DNA of 54,627 nt from CAZEMR01 sp964513465. GTDB taxonomy: Bacteria; Bacteroidota; Ignavibacteria; Kapaibacteriales; UBA2268. Below are positions 17,880 through 25,952 of the stretch, in pieces (the stretch's first letter is position 1; every line of letters starts with the position of its first letter). The stretch lies in NCBI GenBank assembly GCA_964513465.1, contig CAZEMR010000014.1:1-54627 (forward strand). The letters run 5' to 3'. The position numbers and the translations under genes are program-made. A model generated the notes under the pieces. It did no database searches and was not told the origin of the DNA. It saw only the letters and a program-made list of their open reading frames with translations.

Positions 17880-18674
17880 TCAGCGGTGCCAGCACTTCGG
17901 CAATATCATTGGAGGCATGTTCATATTGTCATAATCGAGCGGATGCGGGAATTCGGTCTGGTACGAACTGCTCACGATACGGTCATTCCTCAGGAATGTA
18001 AATTCCAGCGCTATCGGGATTTCCATCCCCTTTTGTTTTAAAGAGCCGCAGCAGTTGTTGGGGTGGATATGTACGCAGGAGTGGGTGTTCAGCAATTTTT
18101 CGAAGGTATGATTTGCGATTTTAAAAAACGGTTCGCTCCAAAGCAGATCTAGTCTGTGGAATTCGGCAACAATGATTCTGAATCGCTTCATCAGATCGGC
18201 GGATGCCGACAAAAAAGCCTCGAATTCGTATCCTTCTATGTCGATTTGCAGCATCAGGTCGCTGTTTTTATCCTCAAGCGATTCGCCGATCCATTCGTCG
18301 AGAGTCATGAAATTTTCGTCGGAATACGCGCCGATGAATTTTTTTGTAAAATGAAACAGCTCATGCTCCTCCGCCGGCACATCGACGGATTTGTCGGCAA
18401 GGAAAACCGGTATTCCGCGCTCGGCGCAGTCTTTTTCGAATCCGGAAACAAGGCTTACCCCAGGCGAGAAGCACGCGGCAACTCCCTCCAGATCGTCCGG
18501 AATCAGGTATCCGCCATCTTCATCCGGGCCGAACCGTATAAGCGGTTTATCGGTTGCCAGGGGGTGAAGCCGATGTATCAGGCCGGCTACATCTGCCGGA
18601 TCGGTCATTCGCGAAGGGAAAGCGTCGGCAAGGGAAAGGACTTTGGCAAGATATGATTTGAGCAATTGTTTCAT
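17880..18674 (-). CDS. FkbM-family methyltransferase, copy 2
   Basis: The product is identical over all 264 residues to that of copy 1, with the same SAM loop (FSPGVSLVSGFEKD) and the acidic motif LQIDIEGYE. Both copies are complete and carry the same upstream bases, so both should be expressed equally if the promoter lies within the unit. A dosage effect is the only consequence the sequence suggests. The absence of any difference means the duplication is very recent or is kept uniform by recombination. Confidence 0.82.
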   Translation of the reverse strand: MKQLLKSYLAKVLSLADAFPSRMTDPADVAGLIHRLHPLATDKPLIRFGPDEDGGYLIPDDLEGVAACFSPGVSLVSGFEKDCAERGIPVFLADKSVDVPAEEHELFHFTKKFIGAYSDENFMTLDEWIGESLEDKNSDLMLQIDIEGYEFEAFLSASADLMKRFRIIVAEFHRLDLLWSEPFFKIANHTFEKLLNTHSCVHIHPNNCCGSLKQKGMEIPIALEFTFLRNDRIVSSSYQTEFPHPLDYDNMNMPPMILPKCWHR

Positions 18675-18870
18675 TTAGTAAACTCCGGATTATTCGCGCA
18701 CAAAAAAGAATAGCAATATAATAAATATTCCGAATTCCGACACGATTTTTCGGGATTATGCTCAGCCCGGGAATTAATAGCATATATGAATTTCGCTATG
18801 CGAATGCGGCTCATTAAGTCGGCCTCATCTCCCTCGACATCACAGCTAGCGCAGCGAAGCCGTCCCGCTT

Positions 18871-18983
18871 TGGAATTTGAAATGAGATTGCTTTGTCGCT
18901 TCGCTCCGCGCAATGACCCACAAGCGCAATATTTACAAGCACCTATGATTGTCACAGCGAGCGCAGCGAAGCATTCCCGCTTT
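18871..18983. repeat. Diverged partial third copy of the duplication's left end
   Basis: 113 bases match the first 113 bases of the tandem unit, apart from a few substitutions: T to C at 18925, T to C shortly after (TTTATAAG to TTTACAAG), and CAGTCCC to CATTCCC. It contains a full type A inverted-repeat element. It is probably the ancestral right-flank repeat that recombined with the left-flank repeat. Confidence 0.85.
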
Positions 18984-19137
18984 AGTCCACCATTCGAAAT
19001 CAGCATTTGTTTGCTTCACGCCCGAACAAACAAGCTGCGCTGAATCAGCTTCATGAATATTGTTTCACGCCGCATTCATAAATAAATTATATTCAGTGGG
19101 TTAGACGCATTAGTATCAGAATATTCCTACAAAAATT

Positions 19138-19152
19138 TAGGACTTTGTCCTA
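19138..19152. promoter_or_regulatory. Palindrome upstream of cheW, possible operator
   Basis: TAGGACTTTGTCCTA is a perfect inverted repeat with 6-base arms; a related TCCTA half-site lies about 12 bases to the left, at 19125-19129. It is about 95 bases before the cheW start. It could be a regulator site or a small hairpin; no known operator was recognised. The rest of the stretch 18984-19246 is non-coding and AT-rich. Confidence 0.35.
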
Positions 19153-19246
19153 CAAATTCTATACATCCATATACATATTTTGTCGGAGTGAGAATAATAG
19201 AAAGCTGATAATAAGCTTTTCTGCTAATATAAATTATGAGGTGAAT

Positions 19247-19750
19247 ATGCAGCAGTCCAGTAAATCCGAAAAGGACGCCGCCCGCTACGACGAGGAGCTC
19301 CAGCTTGTGAGCTTCCATATCGGCGATGAGGAGTTCGCCGTTGATATTCTTAATATTCAGGGCATCAATCGTATGGTAGAGGTGACCAAAGTGCCCAACG
19401 CACCGGATTACGTAGAGGGTATCATCAACCTTCGGGGAAGCGTAATCCCGATTATCGATCTGCGGCGCCGGCTGGGTATGGCCGCCCGCAACCACGATAA
19501 GGACACCCGCTTTATTGTAGTCGAAATCCACAACAAGGTGCTTGGCTTTATTGTCGACAGCGTCAACGAGGTGCTGCGCATCAGCCGCGACATCACCGAG
19601 CCGCCTCCGCCGATGGTGGCCGGAGTGGATTCGGAATACATCACGGCCGTCGGCAAACTGGAGGACAGACTGCTGATTTTGCTCAACATCGATAAGGTGT
19701 TGACCAAGGAGCAGGCGAAAAATATCGGCGAATTTGCAGAAGCAGTATAA
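19247..19750 (+). CDS. cheW: Chemotaxis coupling protein CheW
   Basis: A 167-residue cytoplasmic adaptor that links chemoreceptors to the kinase CheA. The CheW fold shows as ELQLVSFHIGDEEFAVDI at the start, VPNAPDYVEGIINLRGSVIPIIDL in the middle (quoted here as two motifs, VPNAPDYVEGIINLRG and SVIPIIDLRRRLG), and LGFIVDSVNEVLRI towards the end. The ATG was placed after TGAGGTG; the same frame is open further upstream but that part has no CheW character. The chemoreceptor gene follows after 33 bases, so the pair is an operon. No cheA or cheY is in the window. Confidence 0.95.
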   Translation: MQQSSKSEKDAARYDEELQLVSFHIGDEEFAVDILNIQGINRMVEVTKVPNAPDYVEGIINLRGSVIPIIDLRRRLGMAARNHDKDTRFIVVEIHNKVLGFIVDSVNEVLRISRDITEPPPPMVAGVDSEYITAVGKLEDRLLILLNIDKVLTKEQAKNIGEFAEAV

Positions 19751-19783
19751 TAAATGTATTTATAAAATTATTAGGGGTATATC

Positions 19784-22700
19784 ATGAAAATTGGAGTTCG
19801 TATTGCGTTGATGGGGGTTGTGCTTGCGCTCATCTCCGTTGTTATTTCGGTCACTTCGATTAATTCGCTCGATTCGCTGAATGAGGAAATTCATCTGATC
19901 AGCGAAGACCGCGTGCCCAAGACTATCTTGGCGAATGATATTATTGACAATGTCAATCTTGTGGCGCGATCTGTTCGGAATATGATCATTCTGGATATAA
20001 ACAAAGAGAGGGAAAAGGTACTGGAACAGGACGAGCATATCGCCGAGGCAACCAAAAATATCGCTGACAGGCTTGGAAAACTAACCGAGACGATTACCAC
20101 GCCTGAGGGCATCCAAATGCTCGAAGCGGTGAAAACAGCCCGCCAGAATCTGCTACCTGAAATTAAAAAGGTTTCAGAATTAACAAAACAGGGCCGCGAT
20201 GAAGAAGCCGAAGTGATTCTCTATGGCGAATACGAGCGGCTTCAGGGCGAGTATATGGAAGCCGTCACAAGGCTTATTGAATATCAGAATGAGCTTGTGC
20301 AAAAAGCTTCTGCCAGTGCGACAGAGGTGGTCGAGTCTTCCGGGATGACTATATATATATTGATAGGCGCAGGCATATTGCTGGCATTTTTGATTACATG
20401 GTTTATCACACGCAGCATCACCGCTCCGATCCGCAAATGTATGGTCGCCGCCGAAAACCTCGGCGAGGGCAATATGAATGTCGATCTCGAAACCAAATCG
20501 AAGGACGAGACCGGCGCCCTGCTCCGGGCAATGGACTCCATGCGCGGGAATATCCAGAAAATGGTCGCCGAGCTGAATCAGATAGCTGCCGCCGCCACCA
20601 ATGGCCAGCTCGACCAGCGCGCTCACGACGCCGAGTTCAAGGGCGAATATAAAAATATTATGGTCGGGTTCAATAATACGCTCGACGCCGTTATCGGCCC
20701 GCTGAACGTGACCGCCGAATACGTCGACCGCATCAGTAAGGGCGACATCCCGCCGCGCATTACCGACGATTACAAAGGCGATTTTAACGAAATTAAAAAC
20801 AATCTGAATCAGTGCATCGACGTGATGAACGGCCTGCTTGCAGAAACCGACAAGCTGATAAAAGCCACTCAGAATGGCCAGCTCGATCAGCGCGGCAACG
20901 CATCAAAATTCGTCGGCGGCTGGGGCGAACTCGTGGGCGGCGTCAACGATCTGGTGGACGCATTCGTGGGGCCGCTGAACGTTACGGCCGAATACGTCGA
21001 TCGCATCAGTAAGGGCGACATTCCGCCTGTGATCACAGATGAGTATAAGGGTGATTTCAACGAAATCAAAAACAATCTGAACCAGTGCATCGACGTGATG
21101 AACGGCCTGCTTAGCGAGACTGATATGCTTATTAAAGCTACTCAGAATGGTCAGCTGGATAAACGCGGCAACGCATCAAAATTCGTCGGCGGCTGGGGCG
21201 AATTGGTCGGCGGAGTCAACAAATTGGTTGATGCATTCGTGGGCCCGATAAACGTGACCGCCGAGTATGTCGATCGCATCAGTAAAGGCGACATTCCGCC
21301 TATCATCACCGATGAATACAAAGGTGATTTCAACGAAATCAAAAACAATCTGAATCAATGTATAGATGCTCTCAGCACATTAATAAAAGATATGAACCAC
21401 ATGAGCAAAGAGCATGACGCAGGTGATATAGATGTAGATATGAATCCTGACAAATTCCAGGGCGCATATAAGGAAATGGCAAATGGCCTAAACGAAATGG
21501 TTCAGGGGCACATCAACGTCAAGAAGCGCGCAATGGCAGTGGTCAAGGAATACGCCGAGGGCAATTTCGACGAGGAAATGGAAAAACTCCCCGGCAAAAA
21601 ACGCTTTATCAATGATACGCTCGATGCGGTCAAGGGCAATCTGCTCAGCTTCAGCCACGAGCTGGACGGCCTGATCAAAGCCACCAAGGACGGCAAGCTC
21701 GACCGCCGCGGCAATGCAGCCAATTTCAAGGGCGACTGGGGCGAACTAGTGGGCGGCGTCAACGAGCTGATCGACGCATTCGTGGGGCCGATCAACGTCA
21801 CCGCCGAGTACGTCGACCGCATCTCGAAGGGCGATATACCGCCGAAGATCACCGACGAATACAAGGGCGATTTCAATGAAATCAAGGCCAATCTGAATAC
21901 TTGCATCACCGCGATAAATCTCATGGTCGAAGACGCCGGTATGCTGGTAGAGGCCGCGCTGGCCGGACAGCTTCAGACCCGCGCCGAAGCAAACCGCCAC
22001 CAGGGCGACTTCCGCAAGATAATCGGCGGAGTCAACGAAACACTCGACGCGGTGATCGATCCAATCAACGAGGCCGGAACTGCGCTCGAGAGAATGGCCG
22101 GAGGCGACCTTACAGCCCGTATGAAGGGCAACTACAAAGGCGACCTGTCGAAACTAAAGAATAATCTTAATTCAATGGGCAAATCGCTCAGCGAAGTGAT
22201 GATGCGCGTTGCCGATGCAGTATCGACCGTTGCCAGCGCAACGCTGCAGATCAGCTCGACATCCGAAACAATGGCCTCGGCAGCGCAGGAGCAGAGCGCC
22301 CAGGCAGACGAAGTCGCCTCGGCAGTTGAGGAAATGTCGCGTACAATCACCGAAAACGCGATGAGCGCAAACAAAACCGCCGAAGTCAGCAAACGCAACA
22401 GCGATACCGCACAGGAATCCGGCCGAGTGGTCGAGCAGACCGTCGGCAAAATGCGCGACATCGCCCGCGTTGTCAAGCAATCGGCAGAAAACATCGAGAA
22501 GCTCGGCGAATCGAGCAAGGAAATCGGCGAAATCATAGCAGTGATCGACGACATCGCCGACCAGACCAACCTGCTGGCGCTCAATGCGGCAATCGAAGCC
22601 GCCCGCGCCGGCGAACAGGGCCGCGGCTTTGCAGTGGTCGCCGACGAAGTACGCAAACTCGCCGAACGCACCACCGAAGCCACCAAGCAGATAGCATCAA

Positions 22701-23140
22701 TGATTAAGGGTATTCAAAACGAGACGCAGGAAGCAGTCCGCGTGATGAATCAGGGCAACGAAGAGGTATCCAGCGGTATCGAACTGGCAGATCGCGCAGG
22801 AGGCGCACTCCAGGAGATACTCCAGAGCTCGCAGGACGTATTGGATATGATCAACCAGATCGCTGCGGCAAGCGAAGAGCAAAGTGCCACCAGCGAGGAA
22901 ATCTCCAAAAACGTATTGGCTATCTCCAGCGTTACTTCCGAATCCGCCCAGCAGATACAGGACATCGCTCACTCCTCGGACGACCTGAGCAAGCTGACCG
23001 AGCACCTCAGCGAACTCATCAACCAGTTCAGAGTTGAGGCCGAAAAGAACAAATCGGACGATGATCACGAATTCGACGTAAACGGCCATAAGAAAAACAA
23101 AAGCCTTCATGATAAAGAGAAACACTTGCTGCCTGAGTAG
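19784..23140 (+). CDS. Giant methyl-accepting chemotaxis protein with poly-HAMP array
   Basis: A 1118-residue chemoreceptor, about twice the usual length. A first membrane helix (residues 5-27) and a helical periplasmic domain of the four-helix-bundle type lead to a second helix (about 189-210, TIYILIGAGILLAFLITWF). A HAMP domain follows, then a chain of HAMP-like units: near-identical 91-residue repeats begin at about residues 305, 396 and 487 (each containing NVTAEYVDRISKGDIPP and GDFNEIKNNLNQCID), with a fourth, more diverged one further on. The C-terminal signalling hairpin has its tip at about 915-950 (IDDIADQTNLLALNAAIEAA). The extended cytoplasmic neck could span a large distance to the CheA-CheW array. 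It is paired with cheW in one operon. Confidence 0.95.
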   Translation: MKIGVRIALMGVVLALISVVISVTSINSLDSLNEEIHLISEDRVPKTILANDIIDNVNLVARSVRNMIILDINKEREKVLEQDEHIAEATKNIADRLGKLTETITTPEGIQMLEAVKTARQNLLPEIKKVSELTKQGRDEEAEVILYGEYERLQGEYMEAVTRLIEYQNELVQKASASATEVVESSGMTIYILIGAGILLAFLITWFITRSITAPIRKCMVAAENLGEGNMNVDLETKSKDETGALLRAMDSMRGNIQKMVAELNQIAAAATNGQLDQRAHDAEFKGEYKNIMVGFNNTLDAVIGPLNVTAEYVDRISKGDIPPRITDDYKGDFNEIKNNLNQCIDVMNGLLAETDKLIKATQNGQLDQRGNASKFVGGWGELVGGVNDLVDAFVGPLNVTAEYVDRISKGDIPPVITDEYKGDFNEIKNNLNQCIDVMNGLLSETDMLIKATQNGQLDKRGNASKFVGGWGELVGGVNKLVDAFVGPINVTAEYVDRISKGDIPPIITDEYKGDFNEIKNNLNQCIDALSTLIKDMNHMSKEHDAGDIDVDMNPDKFQGAYKEMANGLNEMVQGHINVKKRAMAVVKEYAEGNFDEEMEKLPGKKRFINDTLDAVKGNLLSFSHELDGLIKATKDGKLDRRGNAANFKGDWGELVGGVNELIDAFVGPINVTAEYVDRISKGDIPPKITDEYKGDFNEIKANLNTCITAINLMVEDAGMLVEAALAGQLQTRAEANRHQGDFRKIIGGVNETLDAVIDPINEAGTALERMAGGDLTARMKGNYKGDLSKLKNNLNSMGKSLSEVMMRVADAVSTVASATLQISSTSETMASAAQEQSAQADEVASAVEEMSRTITENAMSANKTAEVSKRNSDTAQESGRVVEQTVGKMRDIARVVKQSAENIEKLGESSKEIGEIIAVIDDIADQTNLLALNAAIEAARAGEQGRGFAVVADEVRKLAERTTEATKQIASMIKGIQNETQEAVRVMNQGNEEVSSGIELADRAGGALQEILQSSQDVLDMINQIAAASEEQSATSEEISKNVLAISSVTSESAQQIQDIAHSSDDLSKLTEHLSELINQFRVEAEKNKSDDDHEFDVNGHKKNKSLHDKEKHLLPE
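20696..21899 (+). repeat. In-gene direct repeats of 273 bases coding HAMP units
   Basis: Units begin at 20696, 20969 and 21242, exactly 273 bases (91 codons) apart, and are nearly identical in DNA for the first two and a half units. A related unit recurs near 21660-21899 after a divergent insert. The close DNA match implies recent amplification or gene conversion within the gene. Confidence 0.85.
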
Positions 23141-23172
23141 CGACTCCTTATATCAATAATTGGGCAAGCAAA

Positions 23173-23210
23173 GGGGCAAAATCGGCGGGAAACGGTTTTG
23201 CCCCGTTTTT
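23173..23210 (+). terminator. Terminator of the cheW-chemoreceptor operon
   Basis: GGGGCAAAATC pairs with GGTTTTGCCCC around a loop of about ten bases, then GTTTTT. It lies 32 bases after the receptor stop codon. Confidence 0.85.
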
Positions 23211-23325
23211 ATGCCCGGTTTGATCAATCTTTTTCATTTATTTTTTCTTTATCATTCAAATATTTAATAATTTAGGATTTATTCGAATTCTACATTTTGA
23301 TACATATATATTTACGGAGATAATT

Positions 23326-23530
23326 ATGATAGTATGCGGAATCGGCGGCTTCATGCACGACTATAACTGCTGCATTATCGATACCGAAAACCAGAGGATA
23401 AGCAATTTCGAGGCGGAGCGCATTTCCCGCCGCAAGCACCACGTAATCGAAGACGGCGACGACCTGATGATGCCCGTTCAGTATTGCTGCGACCAGCTTG
23501 GAATTAAACCAAAGAATATCGACGTTGTGA
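23326..23530 (+). pseudogene. N-terminal fragment of the carbamoyltransferase, cut off by a +1 frameshift
   Basis: About 68 residues (MIVCGIGGFMHDYNCCIID, then EAERISRRKHH and CDQLGIKPKNIDVV) fit the start of a NodU-type carbamoyltransferase. The frame then runs into nonsense. Dropping one base near 23530 joins VV directly to MGHTDHFECKNV in the frame of the next entry and gives a normal protein of about 540 residues. No homopolymer marks the site (GTTGTGAATGGG). It is either a true frameshift, a sequencing error, or recoding. GGAG precedes the ATG. Confidence 0.75.
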
Positions 23531-24949
23531 ATGGGCCACACCGATCACTTCGAATGCAAGAACGTATTGCGCAAGCATTTCAAAAAACAGGAGATAGTCG
23601 AAGTCGATCATCACCTTTGCCACGCCGCCGGCGGATATTATGCCTCCGGATACGACGACGCGCTCATAGTCTCGGTCGATGGCTTTGGCGATGGTTCCAG
23701 TGGACTCATGGCCCACGGCCGGGGCACAAAGCTTGCGGAAATCAGTCGAATCGACGAGGAAAACTCCATCGGGCTGGAATACCTCCGCGCAACAGTGCAT
23801 CTGGGTCTGGGCGGTATCGGCGCCGAGGGCAAAACCCAGGGACTGGCCTCATACGGCGAACCCACCATTTATGAACAATATATGAACGAAATCGAGATCC
23901 TCCCCGAGGGCAGCCTGCGGCTGAGCGACAAACTTAAAAGCGACAGCTCGCGCCTGGCCGAGGAGGGCGGATACCTGAATACACAGCTTCTGAATAATAA
24001 ATTTCTGAATGATTATTGTCCCAAACGCTTCTCGCACGAGCCGATTACGGATGTGCATAAAAATCTCGCAGCCAGCATCCAGAAGGTGCTCGAGCACGTC
24101 GTGACCGAACTTGCGCGCATAGGCAAGGACAAAACCGGCGCGGAAAATCTCGTGCTCAGCGGCGGCGTATCGATGAATTCCTCGATGAACGGACGCATCG
24201 CCGAGAGCGGAATGTTCCGCAAAGTATTCGCGCTGCCTATGTCCTCCGACCGCGGCATAGCCATCGGCGCGGCGCTTTATCATATTCATAATAATCTCGG
24301 AATTCCCAGATTTTTCCAAATCAAAAATGTATTTATGGGCAATGCTTATTCCGATAAAGACGCGATGAAGGCCGCCAAAAAATCAGGATATAAATATTAT
24401 ACGACCGACGATCCGATCGAAACGGCCGCCCGCCTCGTAAGCGAAGGCAAGGTCGTCGGCTGGTACCAGGGGCCATCGGAAATGGGTGCACGCGCACTCG
24501 GGCACCGCAGCATCGTGGCAGATCCGCGCCAGGCCGATATGAAAGACATCATCAACGAGAAGGTCAAGCACCGCGAGTGGTTCCGGCCCTTCGCGCCATC
24601 GGTGATGGACGACCGCGCCAATGATTATTTCGACTACGATCCGTCTGTGGCCGATATGTCGTTTATGACTTATACCGTCGCCGCAAACGAACGCGCACAG
24701 AAGGAAATCCCGGCCGTGGTGCATGTGGACAATACCTCGCGCATTCAGACCGTTATCCGCGACGAAAACCCGATGTATTACGATCTGATCAAAAAATGCG
24801 GCGAGATGACCGGCGTGAATGTGGTGCTCAATACGAGCTGCAACGGCAATGGCGAGCCGATCGTCGAATCGCCGCAGGACGCAATCAATACATGCGGTAA
24901 GACCGGAATGGATGTGCTTGTAATGCATAATATTGTTGTCGAAAAATAA
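23531..24949 (+). CDS. NodU-family carbamoyltransferase, main part
   Basis: 472 residues carrying the Kae1-like catalytic core and the C-terminal domain of COG2192 carbamoyltransferases, which transfer a carbamoyl group from carbamoyl phosphate to a hydroxyl of a sugar, antibiotic or other acceptor. DHHLCHAAGG holds the metal-binding histidines, SVDGFGDGSSG and LVLSGGVSMNSSMNG are nucleotide-fold motifs, and GPSEMGARALGHRSI then EWFRPFAPSV mark the C-terminal domain. The first 68 residues of the family sequence lie upstream in another frame. This ATG is the first in the frame, but with no clear ribosome site it may not be a real start. The acceptor is unknown. The hydrolase gene follows in the same frame. 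Confidence 0.85.
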   Translation: MGHTDHFECKNVLRKHFKKQEIVEVDHHLCHAAGGYYASGYDDALIVSVDGFGDGSSGLMAHGRGTKLAEISRIDEENSIGLEYLRATVHLGLGGIGAEGKTQGLASYGEPTIYEQYMNEIEILPEGSLRLSDKLKSDSSRLAEEGGYLNTQLLNNKFLNDYCPKRFSHEPITDVHKNLAASIQKVLEHVVTELARIGKDKTGAENLVLSGGVSMNSSMNGRIAESGMFRKVFALPMSSDRGIAIGAALYHIHNNLGIPRFFQIKNVFMGNAYSDKDAMKAAKKSGYKYYTTDDPIETAARLVSEGKVVGWYQGPSEMGARALGHRSIVADPRQADMKDIINEKVKHREWFRPFAPSVMDDRANDYFDYDPSVADMSFMTYTVAANERAQKEIPAVVHVDNTSRIQTVIRDENPMYYDLIKKCGEMTGVNVVLNTSCNGNGEPIVESPQDAINTCGKTGMDVLVMHNIVVEK

Positions 24950-25042
24950 TTAGTTGAAATAATAATTAATAAAATAAAAGAATTATTAAAATATAAGCAG
25001 TATTTCGGCTATTTCCGGCAGAAGGCAAAGGCCGAAGGCTTT

Positions 25043-25942
25043 ATGAATGCCGTGCGGTTCTCGGCGGGGTGGCTCTCGCGCCAGTCTGGAGATCTGCGGC
25101 CGCTCAGCTTTGCCAACCGCGACCTGATATTTAATACGCAGAACGAAGTAATCAGAAAGCAGCAGAAACAGCAGATGAGGGCAACCTCTCTGCTGTTCGA
25201 CGCTTCGCAGGTGGAGTCGACCTATCCGGAAATATTCCGCTGGGGCGACCGCGCCATGCGATATGCCTGGCTGCCCGCAAGCAAGGAATCGCGCGGGCTG
25301 GTGGTATATTTCCATGGGCATAATGCCTATCTGCATCTCGGGCCGGTAAGCGCTTGGGAGAATTACGACATACTCGCGCCCTGGGATAATTACGGCTGGA
25401 ACCGCCAGGGGAGCTGGTTCTGGGGCGAAAAAGGCGATGATTTCGTCGAAAAAATGGTTTATGATTTGGTTAAAACGATCCGGGTGAAAAATCCCGACCT
25501 GCCCTGGTTTACTATGGGCTCGTCAATGGGCGGGTTCGGATCGCTGCTGTTTGGGATTAAATACGGTGCAAATGGCATATATTCTATGGCGCCGCAGGTC
25601 GATCTCCGCCAGAAAATCCGCGACTACGGAATCGATAACCGCGACAATCCTTATGGCTATCTGATGGGCGATTCGATTGAAAGCGTCGTCGATCTGCCCG
25701 GAATAGCCGAATCGATGGACGCGATGCCGCCGACGATGATAACCCAGCACCAGTTCGACAGCGTCAATCTTTTCGCCGAGCATGCCTATAAATTGATGGA
25801 TATATATAATCGCAAAAATTGTTGGTACGGGCTGAGGGTAATTCCGGCTACCGGCCACGAATCCGACGGCAGCCAGCGCGAGGCGGAGATGTTTTTCGAT
25901 TTAATAATCGAGAAAAATCCGCCGCGTATTTATTCCAAATAA
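25043..25942 (+). CDS. Alpha/beta hydrolase
   Basis: A 299-residue serine hydrolase, probably cytoplasmic because no signal is seen. The nucleophile elbow is GSSMGGFGS, the oxyanion region VVYFHGHNAY, and the late ATGHESDG supplies the His. Substrate unknown; the esterase or thioesterase type is most likely. The same reading frame is open for 31 codons before the ATG, right back to the carbamoyltransferase stop, and reads like protein (KYKQYFGYFRQKAKAEGF), so the true start may lie upstream at a non-standard codon. It is 93 bases downstream of the carbamoyltransferase, suggesting they act together. Confidence 0.75.
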   Translation: MNAVRFSAGWLSRQSGDLRPLSFANRDLIFNTQNEVIRKQQKQQMRATSLLFDASQVESTYPEIFRWGDRAMRYAWLPASKESRGLVVYFHGHNAYLHLGPVSAWENYDILAPWDNYGWNRQGSWFWGEKGDDFVEKMVYDLVKTIRVKNPDLPWFTMGSSMGGFGSLLFGIKYGANGIYSMAPQVDLRQKIRDYGIDNRDNPYGYLMGDSIESVVDLPGIAESMDAMPPTMITQHQFDSVNLFAEHAYKLMDIYNRKNCWYGLRVIPATGHESDGSQREAEMFFDLIIEKNPPRIYSK

Positions 25943-25952
25943 TTTATGAAAT

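Larger units (their letters stand above)
16317..18870. repeat. Two perfect 1277-base tandem copies carrying an FkbM gene
   Basis: Copy 1 is 16317-17593 and copy 2 is 17594-18870, head to tail with no spacer. The encoded 264-residue proteins are identical, and the flanking non-coding stretches I compared are identical base for base. Each unit contains one interspersed inverted-repeat element at its left end, a second one before the gene's 3' end, the FkbM gene on the minus strand, and its upstream region. A diverged partial third copy of the unit's left end follows at 18871-18983. No transposase is present, so homologous recombination between the flanking repeats is the likely origin; an assembly error is the alternative. 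Confidence 0.93.

Noticed and set aside
16317..18983. Insertion sequence or composite transposon
   Set aside because: There is no transposase gene and no target-site duplication; the only gene is a methyltransferase. Recombination between repeats explains the structure.
20696..21899. Assembly duplication in the chemoreceptor
   Set aside because: The repeat period is a whole number of codons, the units have scattered differences, and the result is an orderly HAMP array, so it is more likely real.
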